64,000 nt of DNA from DAIQRJ01 sp963708795 (GTDB taxonomy: Bacteria > Actinomycetota > Actinomycetes > Propionibacteriales > DAIQRJ01): NCBI GenBank assembly GCA_963708795.1, contig CAVPUH010000009.1, positions 186,001-250,000 of the forward strand, in the 5' to 3' direction. A program made the translations under genes and the position numbers. The notes below the pieces were generated by a model. It was not told where the DNA came from. It saw only the letters and a program-made list of their open reading frames with translations, and ran no database searches. This document shows, in pieces, positions 46,853 through 56,468 of this stretch. Every line of letters starts with the position of its first letter. The stretch's first letter is position 1.

Positions 46853-48287
46853 TCAGTACGCGAACGACAGCGGTGGGCCGTCGGCCGCTTCCCGGTCGCT
46901 GCTGCCGTCACCGTCGGTGGGTGCGGGCTCGTCGAGACCCTTGCCCATCACCGCGAGCAGGAGCTTCAGTTCGACGACGATGAGCACCGCGTAGATGAGC
47001 GTGTAGGCGATCATCGAGATCCACACCTCGGCCAGAGAGACCGTGGGAGACACGCCGTTCGCGGTCTGCATGAGGCCGAACACCAACCAGGGTTGACGTC
47101 CGGTCTCGGTGAAGATCCAGCCGAAGGAGTTCGCAGCGAGCGGAAGCAACGGCGTGATGACGAGTGCGCGGGCGAACCAGCGTACGGCTCCGGATGGCAC
47201 CGTTGGCACTCGACCCCTGCGCGTCAGCCACATCGCCCAGAGCCCCACGAGGACGCTCAGCATCCCTACGCCGATCATCAGCCGGAAGCTCCAGTACGCG
47301 AGCGGCACGTTCGGCACGTAGTTGCCGGGCCCGAACTGGGCCTCGTACTGCGCTTGCAACGGATTGATCCCCTGCACCCGGCCGTCGAACGATCCGTCGG
47401 CGAGGAACGACAGCAGGTACGGGACCTTGACCGACGCCACCTCGCGCGAGCCGTCGAGGGTGCCGATCGTGAAGATCGAGAACGACGCCGGCTGCTCGGT
47501 CTCGTACAGCGCCTCCGCCGCCGCCATCTTCATCGGTTGGACCTCGGTCATGATCTTGCCCTGCAGGTCGCCGCTCACGACCACGCCGACACCGGCCACG
47601 ATCAACGTGATCGCGCCCGCGCGCAACGCCGTCCGGAACGCGTCGACGTTCACCCCGGCGTGATGCACCAGGTGCCAGCCCGCGACAGCGGCCACGAGCG
47701 CTCCGCGCGACCATGAACGCGGCCGTGATGGTGTGCGGAAACGTCACCAGGAGCACCTTGTTGCTCAGGACGGCACCGATGTCGGTGAGTTCCGCACGCC
47801 CTCGTTCCGGATCGATCCGGTAGCCGACCGGGTGCTGCATCCACGAGTTGGCGGCGAGGATGAAGAACGCCGACAGTTGGGTCCCGACCGCCACGAGCCA
47901 GATGCAGCCCAGATGCACCTTCCGGGGTAGGCGGTCCCACCCGAAGATCCAGAGGCCGATGAACGTCGACTCGAGGAAAAAGGTCAGCAGCGCCTCGAGG
48001 GCCAGTGGCGCGCCGAAGATGTCGCCGACGAAGCGGGAGTAGTCGCTCCAGTTCATGCCGAACTGGAACTCCTGGACGATGCCGGTGACGATCCCCATCG
48101 CGATGTTGATCAGGAAGATCTTCCCGTAGAACTTCGTCAGGCGGAGGTACTTCTCCTTGCCGGTACGCACCCACGCCGTCTGGAAGCCGGCCACCAGGGC
48201 GGACATGCCGATCGTGATCGGGACGAAGAGGAAGTGGTAGACGGTCGTGATCGCGAACTGCCAACGCGCCAGGGCCAGTGCATCCAC
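46853..48287 (-). CDS. cydA: Cytochrome bd oxidase subunit I (one frame break)
   Basis: Carries hemes b558, b595 and d. The N-terminus (ARWQFAITTVYHFLFVPITIG) holds the heme-d/b595-side His; FQFGMNWSDYSRFVGDIFGAPLA follows in conserved form; the quinol/heme-d motif TETGRQPWLVFG is intact in the C-terminal part. The frame breaks near 47707: AAFMVA, then (next frame) GALVAAVAGWHLVHH; one extra C explains it. Joined length is about 477, a short-Q-loop CydA. GTG 48287 has AGAGG upstream. cydB follows after 67 bp. Confidence 0.92.
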
Positions 48288-48387
48288 GAGTTCGTCGCCT
48301 CTCTCCAGTCACGCCTGTGAGGGTGCCGAGATCACGATAGGCCGCGGATCCGGTCGACGCGGCAGCAGGCGGCCGGGTCGTCGGCGG

Positions 48388-48573
48388 TCAACGACGGGAG
48401 GAGACGAACTCGCGCGCGAGATCGTCCGGCAACCGGTCGGTGGCTCGGGAGACGGCACCGTTCAGTCGCTCGGCGTGCGGGATCCGCCGGCCGCGGCCGG
48501 GGTAGGCGACGAACACTGCGACGGCACCGGCCAGCGCCAGGGTGCTGCCGGTGGCAACGACGAAGGCCCACAT
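48388..48573 (-). CDS. Small single-pass membrane protein upstream of cydA
   Basis: 61 residues from ATG 48573, GGATG-type ribosome site just upstream. MWAFVVATGSTLALAGAVAVF forms one transmembrane helix; the remaining 35 residues are basic and hydrophilic and would lie in the cytoplasm. It ends 100 bp before cydA on the same strand. Its MWxF...G opening recalls the small CydX subunits of bd oxidases, although those are usually 30-50 residues and follow cydB. It could also be an unrelated short membrane protein. Confidence 0.5.
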   Translation of the reverse strand: MWAFVVATGSTLALAGAVAVFVAYPGRGRRIPHAERLNGAVSRATDRLPDDLAREFVSSRR

Positions 48574-48760
48574 CTGGGGTCACATCCTCGACGACGTGCG
48601 GACACCGAGGCGCCCACGAGTGACACGGGGGAAGTGGCCGGGCAAGGTCAGGACCTGCACCCGGTTGCCGCCAAGTGTGCCAGCGCAAGCGCCGAGACTC
48701 CGGCATTGGCGCAGGTCAGCGCGCCGCAGAGCAGGTCGGCCGCCGCGGTTGGCGGCCGGA

Positions 48761-51700
48761 TCAGACCGCGACCGGCGCGGGCGCCGGCCCGGACTCGGTC
48801 TCGCCGGTGCGCAGCCGCTGGCTGATCACCGCGGACACCCCGTCACCGCGCATCGTGACGCCGTAGAGGGCGTCGGCGACCTCCATCGTCCGTTTCTGAT
48901 GGGTGATGACCAGCAGCTGCGAGGTCAGTCGGAGCTCCTCGTAGATCTCGAGCAGCCGGCCGAGGTTGGTGTCGTCCAAGGCGGCCTCGACCTCGTCGAG
49001 GATGTAGAACGGGCTCGGCCGGGCCTTGAACAGCGCGACGAGGAAGGCGACCGCCACGAGCGACCGCTCACCTCCGGACAGCAGCGACAGCCGCTTGACC
49101 TTCTTGCCCGGCGGGCGGGCCTCGACCTCGACGCCGGTGTGCAGCAGGTCGCCCGGTTCGGTGAGGATCAACCGCCCCTCGCCGCCGGGGAACAGCCGGT
49201 CGAACACGCTCTCGAACTCCCTGGCGGTGTCGGCGAACGCTTCGGCGAACACCTGCTCGACGCGCTCGTCGACCTCCTTGACGATCACCAGGAGGTCCTC
49301 CCGGGTCTTGCGCAGGTCGTCGAGCTGCTCGGAGAGGAACTGGTGACGCTCCTCCATGGCCGCGAACTCCTCGAGGGCGAGCGGATTGACGCGCCCGAGC
49401 TGAGCGAGTTCGCGCTCGGCGGTCCGCAGCCGCTTCTCCTGCTCCGCGCGGACGAAGGCGATGAACTCGGGATCGCCGGCCACGTCGCCGACGCCGCTGT
49501 CGGCGTCGTCGGCAGACCGGGCCTGGCTCGGGTCGACCGGCACCGGCTGTTCGGGGCCGTACTCCGCGACCAGGGTGTCCGGGTCGACGCCGAGTTCGGC
49601 GATGGCGCGTTCCCGCACGGCCTCGAGCCGCAGCCGTTGCTCGGCGCGGGCCAGTTCGTCCTGGTGCACGGCGTCCGTCAACGCTTCGAGCCGAGCCGAC
49701 AACTCACGGGCGCGGCGGCGCAGGTCGGCCAGCGCGCCCTCGCGTTCGGTGCGGGCCGTCTCGATCCGCGTCCGATCCGCCGACGCGCCCTCGATCGAAC
49801 GGGCCAGCCGGGCGAGGGTGCGGTCTGCATCGGCGACGACAGCCGCCCCCACCTCGGCCTGCCGACGCCGGCGCTGCATGGCGGCCGCGGCGCGGTCGCG
49901 CGCCGCCCGTTCGGCCGCTGCCGCGCGCCGCAGCGAGTCGGCCCGACCGGTCAGAGCGGAGCCGCGTTCCTCCGTCGTCCGAAGCGCCAGTCGAGCCTCC
50001 ACCTCAGCCGCGCGCGCCTGACGCGCTGCATCCGCGAGGTGATCCCGGGTGTCGGTGGACGGGTCCTCCTGCTCGGCGTCCTCCGCAGCCGCGAGCCGCT
50101 CCCGTAGCGCTGCGACCGCGGCCTGGTCCGCCTGTTGCGCGGCCTCGGCCTCGGCCAGCGCCCGCAGCGCCCGTTCGGTCTCGCGCCGCGCGGCGGCCGC
50201 GATCGTGCTGCGGTTCCCGAGTTGTTCGGCCAGCGCGGCGAGTTCGGCGTCCGACTCGTGCAGGCGGGCCAGCGTGCCGTCCACGGCGGCCGTCGCCTGC
50301 TCACGCTCCCGCCGGAGCCGCGACGCGGCGAACCGGCTGCGTGACAGCGCATGGTCGGCGGCGTCGAGGTTCCGGCGCGCCTCCTCGAGGGCGGCCGTCA
50401 CCTCGAGCAACGTCGGCGCTTCGGCCGACCCGCCGACGACGAGCCTGGCACCGAGCACGTCCCCGGACCTCGTCACTGCACGCAGATCGGGCCGCGCGGC
50501 CACCGCGTGCCGCGCGGTCTCCAGGTCGTCCGCGGCGACGAGGTCGGCCACGAGACCCGCCAACGTCGTCGCCACCGGCTCGTCGGCTTCGACGACCTCG
50601 GAAAGCCAGCGGGTGCCCGGTGGGGGTGCGGACACAGCCCCGCTCGTCACCGCCACGCCGGCGACGACCATGCCGGCGCGCCCGGAGCCGTCGGCCTTCA
50701 ACCGGTCGAGCGCCGCCAGGGCGTCGTCCAACGAGTCGAGCGCGACCGCCTCGGCGGCGACGCCGAGGCCGGCGGCGACGGCCGCCTCCCAGCCCGGCTG
50801 CACCCGAAGCAGCGCGGCCACGGAGCCGAGAACGCCACTGATCGCATCGCCGGCGGCGAGGATCGCACCGGCGCCGTCCTTGCTGGTGGCCGCGAGCTCC
50901 AGCGCCTCGACCCGGGCGACCAGCCCGGCCCGGTCGCGTTCCCCGATGCGCTCCGCGTCGGCGTGCACCGCGAGCTGGTCCTCCACCCGCGCCAACGCGG
51001 CCACGGCCTCCTCGTGCTCGCTGTCGAGCCCTTCCTCGCCGGCGTCGAGGCCGGCGATCAAGGTCTCGGCAGCCGTGAAGGCGTGGCTCGCGTCGCTCGC
51101 GGCGGCCGCTGCGCCGTCGTGTGCTGCTCCCAGCCGGGCCAGCTGGACCTCGCGAGCGCCGATCCGTTCGGTGACGGCCTGGACCTGGCCGGCGAGCCGC
51201 GCCAGTCCTTCCCGCCGGTCGGCCGCTGCCCGCAGCAGGCCCGCGACCCGGCGGTCCTCCGCGGCGTGCCGTCGTTCCGCGCGGTCACGCTCGTCGACCA
51301 CGGCGTCGAGCGCGCCCCGAAGCCGTTCCAGTTCTTCGTGCAGCGCGGCTTCGGCGAGGGCGGCGCGGTCGGCGTCGGCGTCGAGCTGCTCGGGATCACG
51401 GCCCGGCCGAACGCCGGCGTCAGCGCGATCGACCTCACCCTGGCGGGCTCGTTCGGCGGCGAGGCCACGGATGCCACGCAGCCGCTCGGCCACGGCGGAC
51501 AGGCCGAAGAACAGATCGGCGGCGGCGGCCAGGGCCGGGGAGTCGGCCCTGGCGAGGTCTTCGAGCTCGGCCTGAGCGGTCGTGACGTCCCCCAGCGTCG
51601 CCTCCACCCGGGCGCGCTCGTCCCGTGCGAGCTGTTCGGCCGCACCGTCGCGTTCGAGCTCTCCGGACAGCCGGGCCAGGTCGTCGGCGAGCAGCCGGAG

Positions 51701-52378
51701 TCGAGCGTCCCGAACCGTCGCCTGGATGCTCGCCGCCCGTCGCGCGACCTCTGCCTGCCGCCCGAGCGGCTTCAGGGCACGCCGGAGCTCGGTCAGCAGG
51801 TCGGACAGGCGGTTGAGGTTCGTCTGGGTGGCGTCGAGCTTCCGGAGCGCCTTCTCCTTACGTTTGCGGTGCTTGAGGACCCCGGCGGCCTCCTCGACGA
51901 AGCCTCGTCGCTCCTCCGGGGTGGCGCGGAGCACGTCGTCGAGCTGGCCCTGGCCGACGATGACGTGCATCTCGCGGCCGATGCCCGAGTCGCTCAGCAG
52001 TTCCTGGACGTCGAGCAGCCGGCACGAGTTGCCGTTGATCGAGTACTCGGAGCCCCCGTTGCGGAACATGATCCGGCTGATCGTGACCTCGGTGTAGTCG
52101 ATCGGCAGGGCGCCGTCGGTGTTGTCGATCGTGAGGACGACCTCGGCCCGGCCGAGTGGGGCGCGTTGCGAGGTGCCGGCGAAGATGACGTCCTCCATCT
52201 TGCCGCCACGCAGGCTCTTCGCACCCTGCTCCCCCATCACCCAGGAGATGGCGTCGACGACGTTGCTCTTGCCCGAGCCGTTGGGACCGACGACGCACGT
52301 GATGCCCGGCTCGAAGTGCAGGGTCGTGGAGGACGCGAACGACTTGAAGCCGCGGGCGGTCAGGCTCTTCAGATACAA
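48761..52378 (-). CDS. smc: Chromosome segregation protein SMC
   Basis: Condensin ATPase with ScpA/ScpB. 1205 residues: Walker A GPNGSGKSNV (31-40), long coiled coils broken by a hinge (about 500-680, with AGMVVAGVAVTSGAV), C-terminal signature LLSGGERSLVAVAF and Walker B FYILDEVEAALDD. The start is TTG 52378, chosen because AGGAG lies 8 nt upstream and YLKSLTARGFKSFA must be at the N-terminus. The whole 3.6 kb reads without a frame break. Confidence 0.96.
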   Translation of the reverse strand: MYLKSLTARGFKSFASSTTLHFEPGITCVVGPNGSGKSNVVDAISWVMGEQGAKSLRGGKMEDVIFAGTSQRAPLGRAEVVLTIDNTDGALPIDYTEVTISRIMFRNGGSEYSINGNSCRLLDVQELLSDSGIGREMHVIVGQGQLDDVLRATPEERRGFVEEAAGVLKHRKRKEKALRKLDATQTNLNRLSDLLTELRRALKPLGRQAEVARRAASIQATVRDARLRLLADDLARLSGELERDGAAEQLARDERARVEATLGDVTTAQAELEDLARADSPALAAAADLFFGLSAVAERLRGIRGLAAERARQGEVDRADAGVRPGRDPEQLDADADRAALAEAALHEELERLRGALDAVVDERDRAERRHAAEDRRVAGLLRAAADRREGLARLAGQVQAVTERIGAREVQLARLGAAHDGAAAAASDASHAFTAAETLIAGLDAGEEGLDSEHEEAVAALARVEDQLAVHADAERIGERDRAGLVARVEALELAATSKDGAGAILAAGDAISGVLGSVAALLRVQPGWEAAVAAGLGVAAEAVALDSLDDALAALDRLKADGSGRAGMVVAGVAVTSGAVSAPPPGTRWLSEVVEADEPVATTLAGLVADLVAADDLETARHAVAARPDLRAVTRSGDVLGARLVVGGSAEAPTLLEVTAALEEARRNLDAADHALSRSRFAASRLRREREQATAAVDGTLARLHESDAELAALAEQLGNRSTIAAAARRETERALRALAEAEAAQQADQAAVAALRERLAAAEDAEQEDPSTDTRDHLADAARQARAAEVEARLALRTTEERGSALTGRADSLRRAAAAERAARDRAAAAMQRRRRQAEVGAAVVADADRTLARLARSIEGASADRTRIETARTEREGALADLRRRARELSARLEALTDAVHQDELARAEQRLRLEAVRERAIAELGVDPDTLVAEYGPEQPVPVDPSQARSADDADSGVGDVAGDPEFIAFVRAEQEKRLRTAERELAQLGRVNPLALEEFAAMEERHQFLSEQLDDLRKTREDLLVIVKEVDERVEQVFAEAFADTAREFESVFDRLFPGGEGRLILTEPGDLLHTGVEVEARPPGKKVKRLSLLSGGERSLVAVAFLVALFKARPSPFYILDEVEAALDDTNLGRLLEIYEELRLTSQLLVITHQKRTMEVADALYGVTMRGDGVSAVISQRLRTGETESGPAPAPVAV

Positions 52379-52622
52379 CGCGCGATCTCCTGGCGTCGAC
52401 GACGTGCTTCCAGATCGAAGGGCGACGTGTCCGGCGGACTGCAACGCCCTGCTACCGCATCCGGGGAAGGTGCCGCGGCCTTGACGCAGCAGACCCTACC
52501 GGTCGGTACCCCCCGCTTCCGGGAGGCGGACGGGTGCCGGTGTCGCCCGGGTCGAGGGGTTGCGGCCGGTTCAGCGGACGAAGGCGGTTTCCTCGGGCGG
52601 CCGGTCCTGACACCCTCTCGGC

Positions 52623-53576
52623 ATGCTCTCCGACCATGTCGAGACGATCGCCGCTGCGTACGGGCTCGGCTCGCCGACCGCTCCGATGAGTATCGCGGCG
52701 CGAGGCGAGCTGGGACGGGTCTGGCAGCTGTCGACGGATCGCGGTCGCTACGCGGTGAAGGAGACGCTGTTCCGCCAGATCGAACAGGCGGCCGCGGAGG
52801 ACGTGGCCTTCCAGCTCAGTGTTCTCGACGCGGGGACGGTGCGGATGCCGACGCCGGTCCGCACCCGGGCGGGCGTGGTGCTCGCCGACATCGGGAGCCA
52901 CCAGGTCCGGGTGTACACCTGGATGGATCTCCTCGCACCGGACTTCCGGGCGGACCCGGCCCTGGTCGGCGAGACGATCGCCGCCGTCCATCGGATCCGG
53001 CACCAGCCAGGGCGCGAACTCGTCGGCTGGTACACCGATCCCGTCGGACAGGCCGGCTGGGCCGCTCTCCTCGACGCCGCCGTGGCGGCCGGCGCACCGT
53101 TCGCCGACGCGCTGGCCGCCGAGATCCCGTATCTGCTCGGCCTCGAGGCCACGATGGAGACGCCTCGCAACCTGCAGAACTGCCACCGCGACCTCTGGGC
53201 GGACAACGTGCTCCCGACGCCGGGCGGCGCACTCGGCATCGTCGACTGGGAGAACTTCGGCCTGGAGGATCCGGCGCACGAACTGGCGATGCCGCTGTTG
53301 GAGTTCGGCGGTGGCGACGCCGAGCGCGTCGGCACGCTCTATCGCGCGTATGTCGACGCGGGCGGTCCGGCGCGCCTGACCGGCCGAGGTGCGTTCACGA
53401 TGGTGATCGCGCAGTTCGGTCACTTCTGGGAGCAGGACGTCGGGAGATTCCTCGATCCACGCTCGTCCGTCGAGGTGAGGGCCCATTCGCTCGAGCGGAT
53501 CGACGTGCTGGTCGCGGAGCCATTGCGTCTCGAGCACGTCGACGCCGTGCTCGACGCCGTCGCCGGGACCGGGTGA
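52623..53576 (+). CDS. APH-type (aminoglycoside phosphotransferase fold) kinase
   Basis: 317 residues. Choline/APH kinase fold: ATP-lobe RYAVKETLF (Lys), hinge VRVYTWMDLL, catalytic loop NCHRDLWADNVLP (His/Asp...Asn) and metal loop GIVDWENFGLEDP. Phosphorylates an unknown small molecule; antibiotic resistance should not be assumed. It sits on the plus strand between smc and mutM, which are neighbours in many actinomycetes, so it is an insertion into the core order. Confidence 0.88.
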   Translation: MLSDHVETIAAAYGLGSPTAPMSIAARGELGRVWQLSTDRGRYAVKETLFRQIEQAAAEDVAFQLSVLDAGTVRMPTPVRTRAGVVLADIGSHQVRVYTWMDLLAPDFRADPALVGETIAAVHRIRHQPGRELVGWYTDPVGQAGWAALLDAAVAAGAPFADALAAEIPYLLGLEATMETPRNLQNCHRDLWADNVLPTPGGALGIVDWENFGLEDPAHELAMPLLEFGGGDAERVGTLYRAYVDAGGPARLTGRGAFTMVIAQFGHFWEQDVGRFLDPRSSVEVRAHSLERIDVLVAEPLRLEHVDAVLDAVAGTG

Positions 53577-53597
53577 GCCCCGCACCCGGTCCCGGCG
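53561..53597 (+). terminator. 15-bp-stem hairpin across the kinase stop codon
   Basis: CGCCGGGACCGGGTG (53561-53575) pairs perfectly with 53583-53597, with a 7-nt loop containing the end of the TGA. No T-run follows. It is one of the strongest stems in the window and probably ends kinase transcription before the convergent mutM. Confidence 0.7.
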
Positions 53598-53761
53598 GTG
53601 TCTCGCGTCCCGCCGCACCTCGAGTGGGCGCGTCGTCACGCAACACGCCGGGTGGACGCGAACGAGCGCCCAGTCGAGCCGGAGCCTGGGGAGTGTGCGA
53701 CCAATCCTGAGGTCCCATCGAGCCGAAGCCCTCCGCGCGGACCACAGACCCGGCGTCACTC

Positions 53762-54640
53762 TTACCAGCGGGGCCGGTGCGGCGTGCGCTGGCAGTGCGG
53801 GCAGTACGACGAGGAGCGGTTCATGAACGCGGCCCGGCGGATCGAGGTGCCGCAGCGAGCGCAGGGCCGACCCTCCTGCCCGTAGGCGTTCAGGGTCCGG
53901 TCGAAGTAGCCGCTCTCGCCGTTCACGTTGACGTAGAGGCTGTCGAACGACGTGCCCCCGGCGGCGAGTGCTTCACCGAAGACGGCACGCACCGCTTCCA
54001 GCAGCTCGACGACCTGCGGCCGTCGGAGCAGGGACGCGTCGCGGGCGTAGTGCAGCCTGGCCCGCCAGAGTGCCTCGTCGGCGTAGATGTTCCCGACACC
54101 GGACACGACGGTCTGATCGAGGAGCACGCGCTTGATGCCGACGTGCCGAGCCCGGATCGCCCGCACGGCCGCGTCCACGTCGTAGGCGGGGTCGAGCGGA
54201 TCCCGGGCGATGTGCGCGAGCTCGTGCGGGAGTTCGGCGCCGTCTGGGCTGATGGACAGACCGCCGAACGTGCGCTGATCGAGGAACCACGCCGTGCTCG
54301 TCGCTTCCGTCGCCGGGTCGGTGAGCGCGAGACTGACCCGCAGGTGCGGATGCGTGGCCTCGGCCTCCCCGAGCGCGGCTGGCTCGGGGAAACGGAACTG
54401 TCCACTCATGCCGAGATGGGCGAGCAACGCATCTCCGGAGGACAGCGGCATCCACAGGTACTTGCCGCGCCGACGCACGCCGACGACGGTCTGGCCGATC
54501 AGACTGCCGGCGAAGTCGAGGCCCGCGGGCTGCCGACGCGTCGCCCGTGGGTGGCGCACGTCGACGCCGACGATGCGCTTCCCGGCCAGCCGTGGCTCGA
54601 GGCCGGCCCGCACCACCTCGACCTCCGGGAGTTCAGGCAC
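53762..54640 (-). CDS. mutM: Formamidopyrimidine-DNA glycosylase (MutM/Fpg)
   Basis: Excises 8-oxoguanine and cleaves the abasic site. 292 residues. Catalytic Pro2-Glu3 in MPELPEVEVV, Lys in RRRGKYLW, H2TH region SGVGNIYADEALWRARLH, and C-terminal zinc finger CARCG...CPHCQ. GTG 54640 is the only start that puts Pro at position 2. It is 29 bp after the ABC exporter, so possibly co-transcribed with it. Confidence 0.96.
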   Translation of the reverse strand: MPELPEVEVVRAGLEPRLAGKRIVGVDVRHPRATRRQPAGLDFAGSLIGQTVVGVRRRGKYLWMPLSSGDALLAHLGMSGQFRFPEPAALGEAEATHPHLRVSLALTDPATEATSTAWFLDQRTFGGLSISPDGAELPHELAHIARDPLDPAYDVDAAVRAIRARHVGIKRVLLDQTVVSGVGNIYADEALWRARLHYARDASLLRRPQVVELLEAVRAVFGEALAAGGTSFDSLYVNVNGESGYFDRTLNAYGQEGRPCARCGTSIRRAAFMNRSSSYCPHCQRTPHRPRW

Positions 54641-54669
54641 GTACCCGGGTCACCTCGGCGATCGTCGCT

Positions 54670-56467
54670 TCAGCTCGGGACATAGTTCGGCGACTGGTGC
54701 CGGAAGTAGGAGTTGTACACGCCGGAGTACGCGCCACCGAGTTCGAGCAGCCCGTGGTGGGTGCCCTCCTCGACGACCTTCCCGTGGTCGAGGACCAGGA
54801 TGCGGTCCGCATGCTCGATCGTCGACAACCGGTGGGCGATCACGATCGACGTCCGGTCGGCCAGCACGATGTCGAGACCCTCGGAGATCTGCGCTTCGGT
54901 CAGCGGGTCGACGCTGGCGGTGGCCTCGTCGAGGATGACGACCGCCGGATCCTGGATCAGCACCCTGGCCAGGGCGACGAGCTGCCGCTGGCCCATCGAC
55001 AGGGACCGCCCGTACTCGCCGACGTCGGTGCTGAGTCCGTCGGGGAGGACGTCGATCCAGTCGCCGCCACCGACCTGCCGGGCCGCCTCGGCCACCTCGG
55101 CGTCGGTCGCGTCCGGGCGCGGATAGCGGATGTTGTCGGCGACCGTGCCGGAGAACAGGAACGGTGACTGGGGCACGATGCCGAGCTGCGACCGGTACCT
55201 CGGCAGGTCGAAGGTGCGGACGTCGCGGCCGTCGATCAGCAACTGGCCCTGGTCGAACTCATAGAAACGGCAGATGAGCTTGCCGAGCGTCGACTTGCCC
55301 GCACCGGTGTGCCCCACGATGGCGAGAGTCTCGCCGGCCGGGATGGTGAGGTCGAAGCCGGTGAGGATCCGCATGTCGGCCGTGTAGGCGAACCCGAGTT
55401 CACGGAACTCGATCCGTCCACGCAGCCGACCTGGGTCGAGCTCGTCGGTCTGGACGACCTCGGGGGTGGCATCGATGAGCGCGAAGATGCGCTCGGAGGC
55501 GCCGAGACCCTGCTGGAACTGCGACCAGAACGACGCGATCGAGGTCATCGGCATCCAGAAGAGCATGACGCTCTGGAAGAACAGGAACCAGTCGCCGGCG
55601 CTGATGCTGCCGTTGATCACCTCGCGACCGCCGACGTAGACGAGCAGGACGGTGCCCAGCCCGGCGACGCAGAACAGCAGCGGGAAGATCGCCGAGAAGA
55701 CCAGCCCCTGCCGCAGCTGGACGTTGTACGACTGGTCGTTGACCGGCTCGAAGTCGTTGTAGAGCGAGCGTTCCTGGCGGAAGTTCTTGGCGACGGCGAT
55801 CCCGTTCATCGCCTCCTGGATGCGCGAGTTCACCAGCGCCGTCGAACGTTGCGCACGCCGGGTCGTCGAGCGGGCGACCCGCCGGAACGCCAGCGCCAGC
55901 CCGGCGAACACGGGCGTGATCACCGACGGCGATGAGGGCGAGGAGCGCGTTGCGGTTGAACAACACCACCGTGATGATGCCGACGAGCAGGATCTGGCTC
56001 AGCAGGTTCATGGTCAGCGTGACGACGTTGGCGAAGTCGTCGGTGTCGGACGTGACGCGGGAGACGATCTTGCCGGAGGGGTTCGTGTCGAAGAACGACA
56101 TGTCCCGCTTCGTCACCGCGGCGAAGGCGTCCTCGCGCAGGTGCAGCACGACGTCGCCGACGACCCTGGCGGTCATCCACTGCCGGACGAAGTTGAACAG
56201 CCACGACAGGACGCCGGCCGCGAGGACAAGCGCGGAGAGCAGGTACGCGATCGCCTCCGTACCCGGCTCGGTCAACTGGTCGATCCCCCAGCTGATGAGC
56301 AGCGGTGTCAGCATGCTGGCGACGGAGTTCGCGACGATCATGAACGCGACGAGGGCCATCGCCGGCGCGGCCGGCCGGAAGTAGGTGAGCACCCGCTTCA
56401 GCAGCACACCGTCGCCGTACTGGCGGTCGTAGTCCTCGGCGTCGAGGCCGTCCATGAAGAACCCCAT
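54670..56467 (-). CDS. ABC exporter half-transporter, second of a heterodimer pair (one frame break)
   Basis: Six-helix membrane domain beginning LKRVLTYFRPAAPAMALVAF, then an ATPase with Walker A GHTGAGKSTLGKLI, Q-loop GIVPQSPFLFSG, signature LSMGQRQLVALARVL and Walker B VVILDEATASVDP. Near 55921 the frame shifts: ALLALIAV, then ITPVFAGLALAFRRVA in the next; one extra G explains it. Its N-terminus GFFMDGLDAEDYDRQYG is typical of the second subunit of such pairs. ATG 56467 begins one base before the partner's stop codon. Confidence 0.88.
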
Positions 56468-56468
56468 G

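Noticed and set aside
48761..52378. Frame break in smc
   Set aside because: Walker A, hinge, signature and Walker B all read in one frame from TTG 52378 to the stop.
52623..53576. Antibiotic-resistance aminoglycoside kinase
   Set aside because: Only the general APH/choline-kinase fold motifs are visible; nothing supports aminoglycosides as substrate.
50351..53710. Open frame of 1119 codons on the plus strand across smc
   Set aside because: It is antisense to smc, whose motifs are complete; long open frames on the opposite strand are a by-product of high G/C at third codon positions. The APH kinase in the same area lies in its own supported frame.
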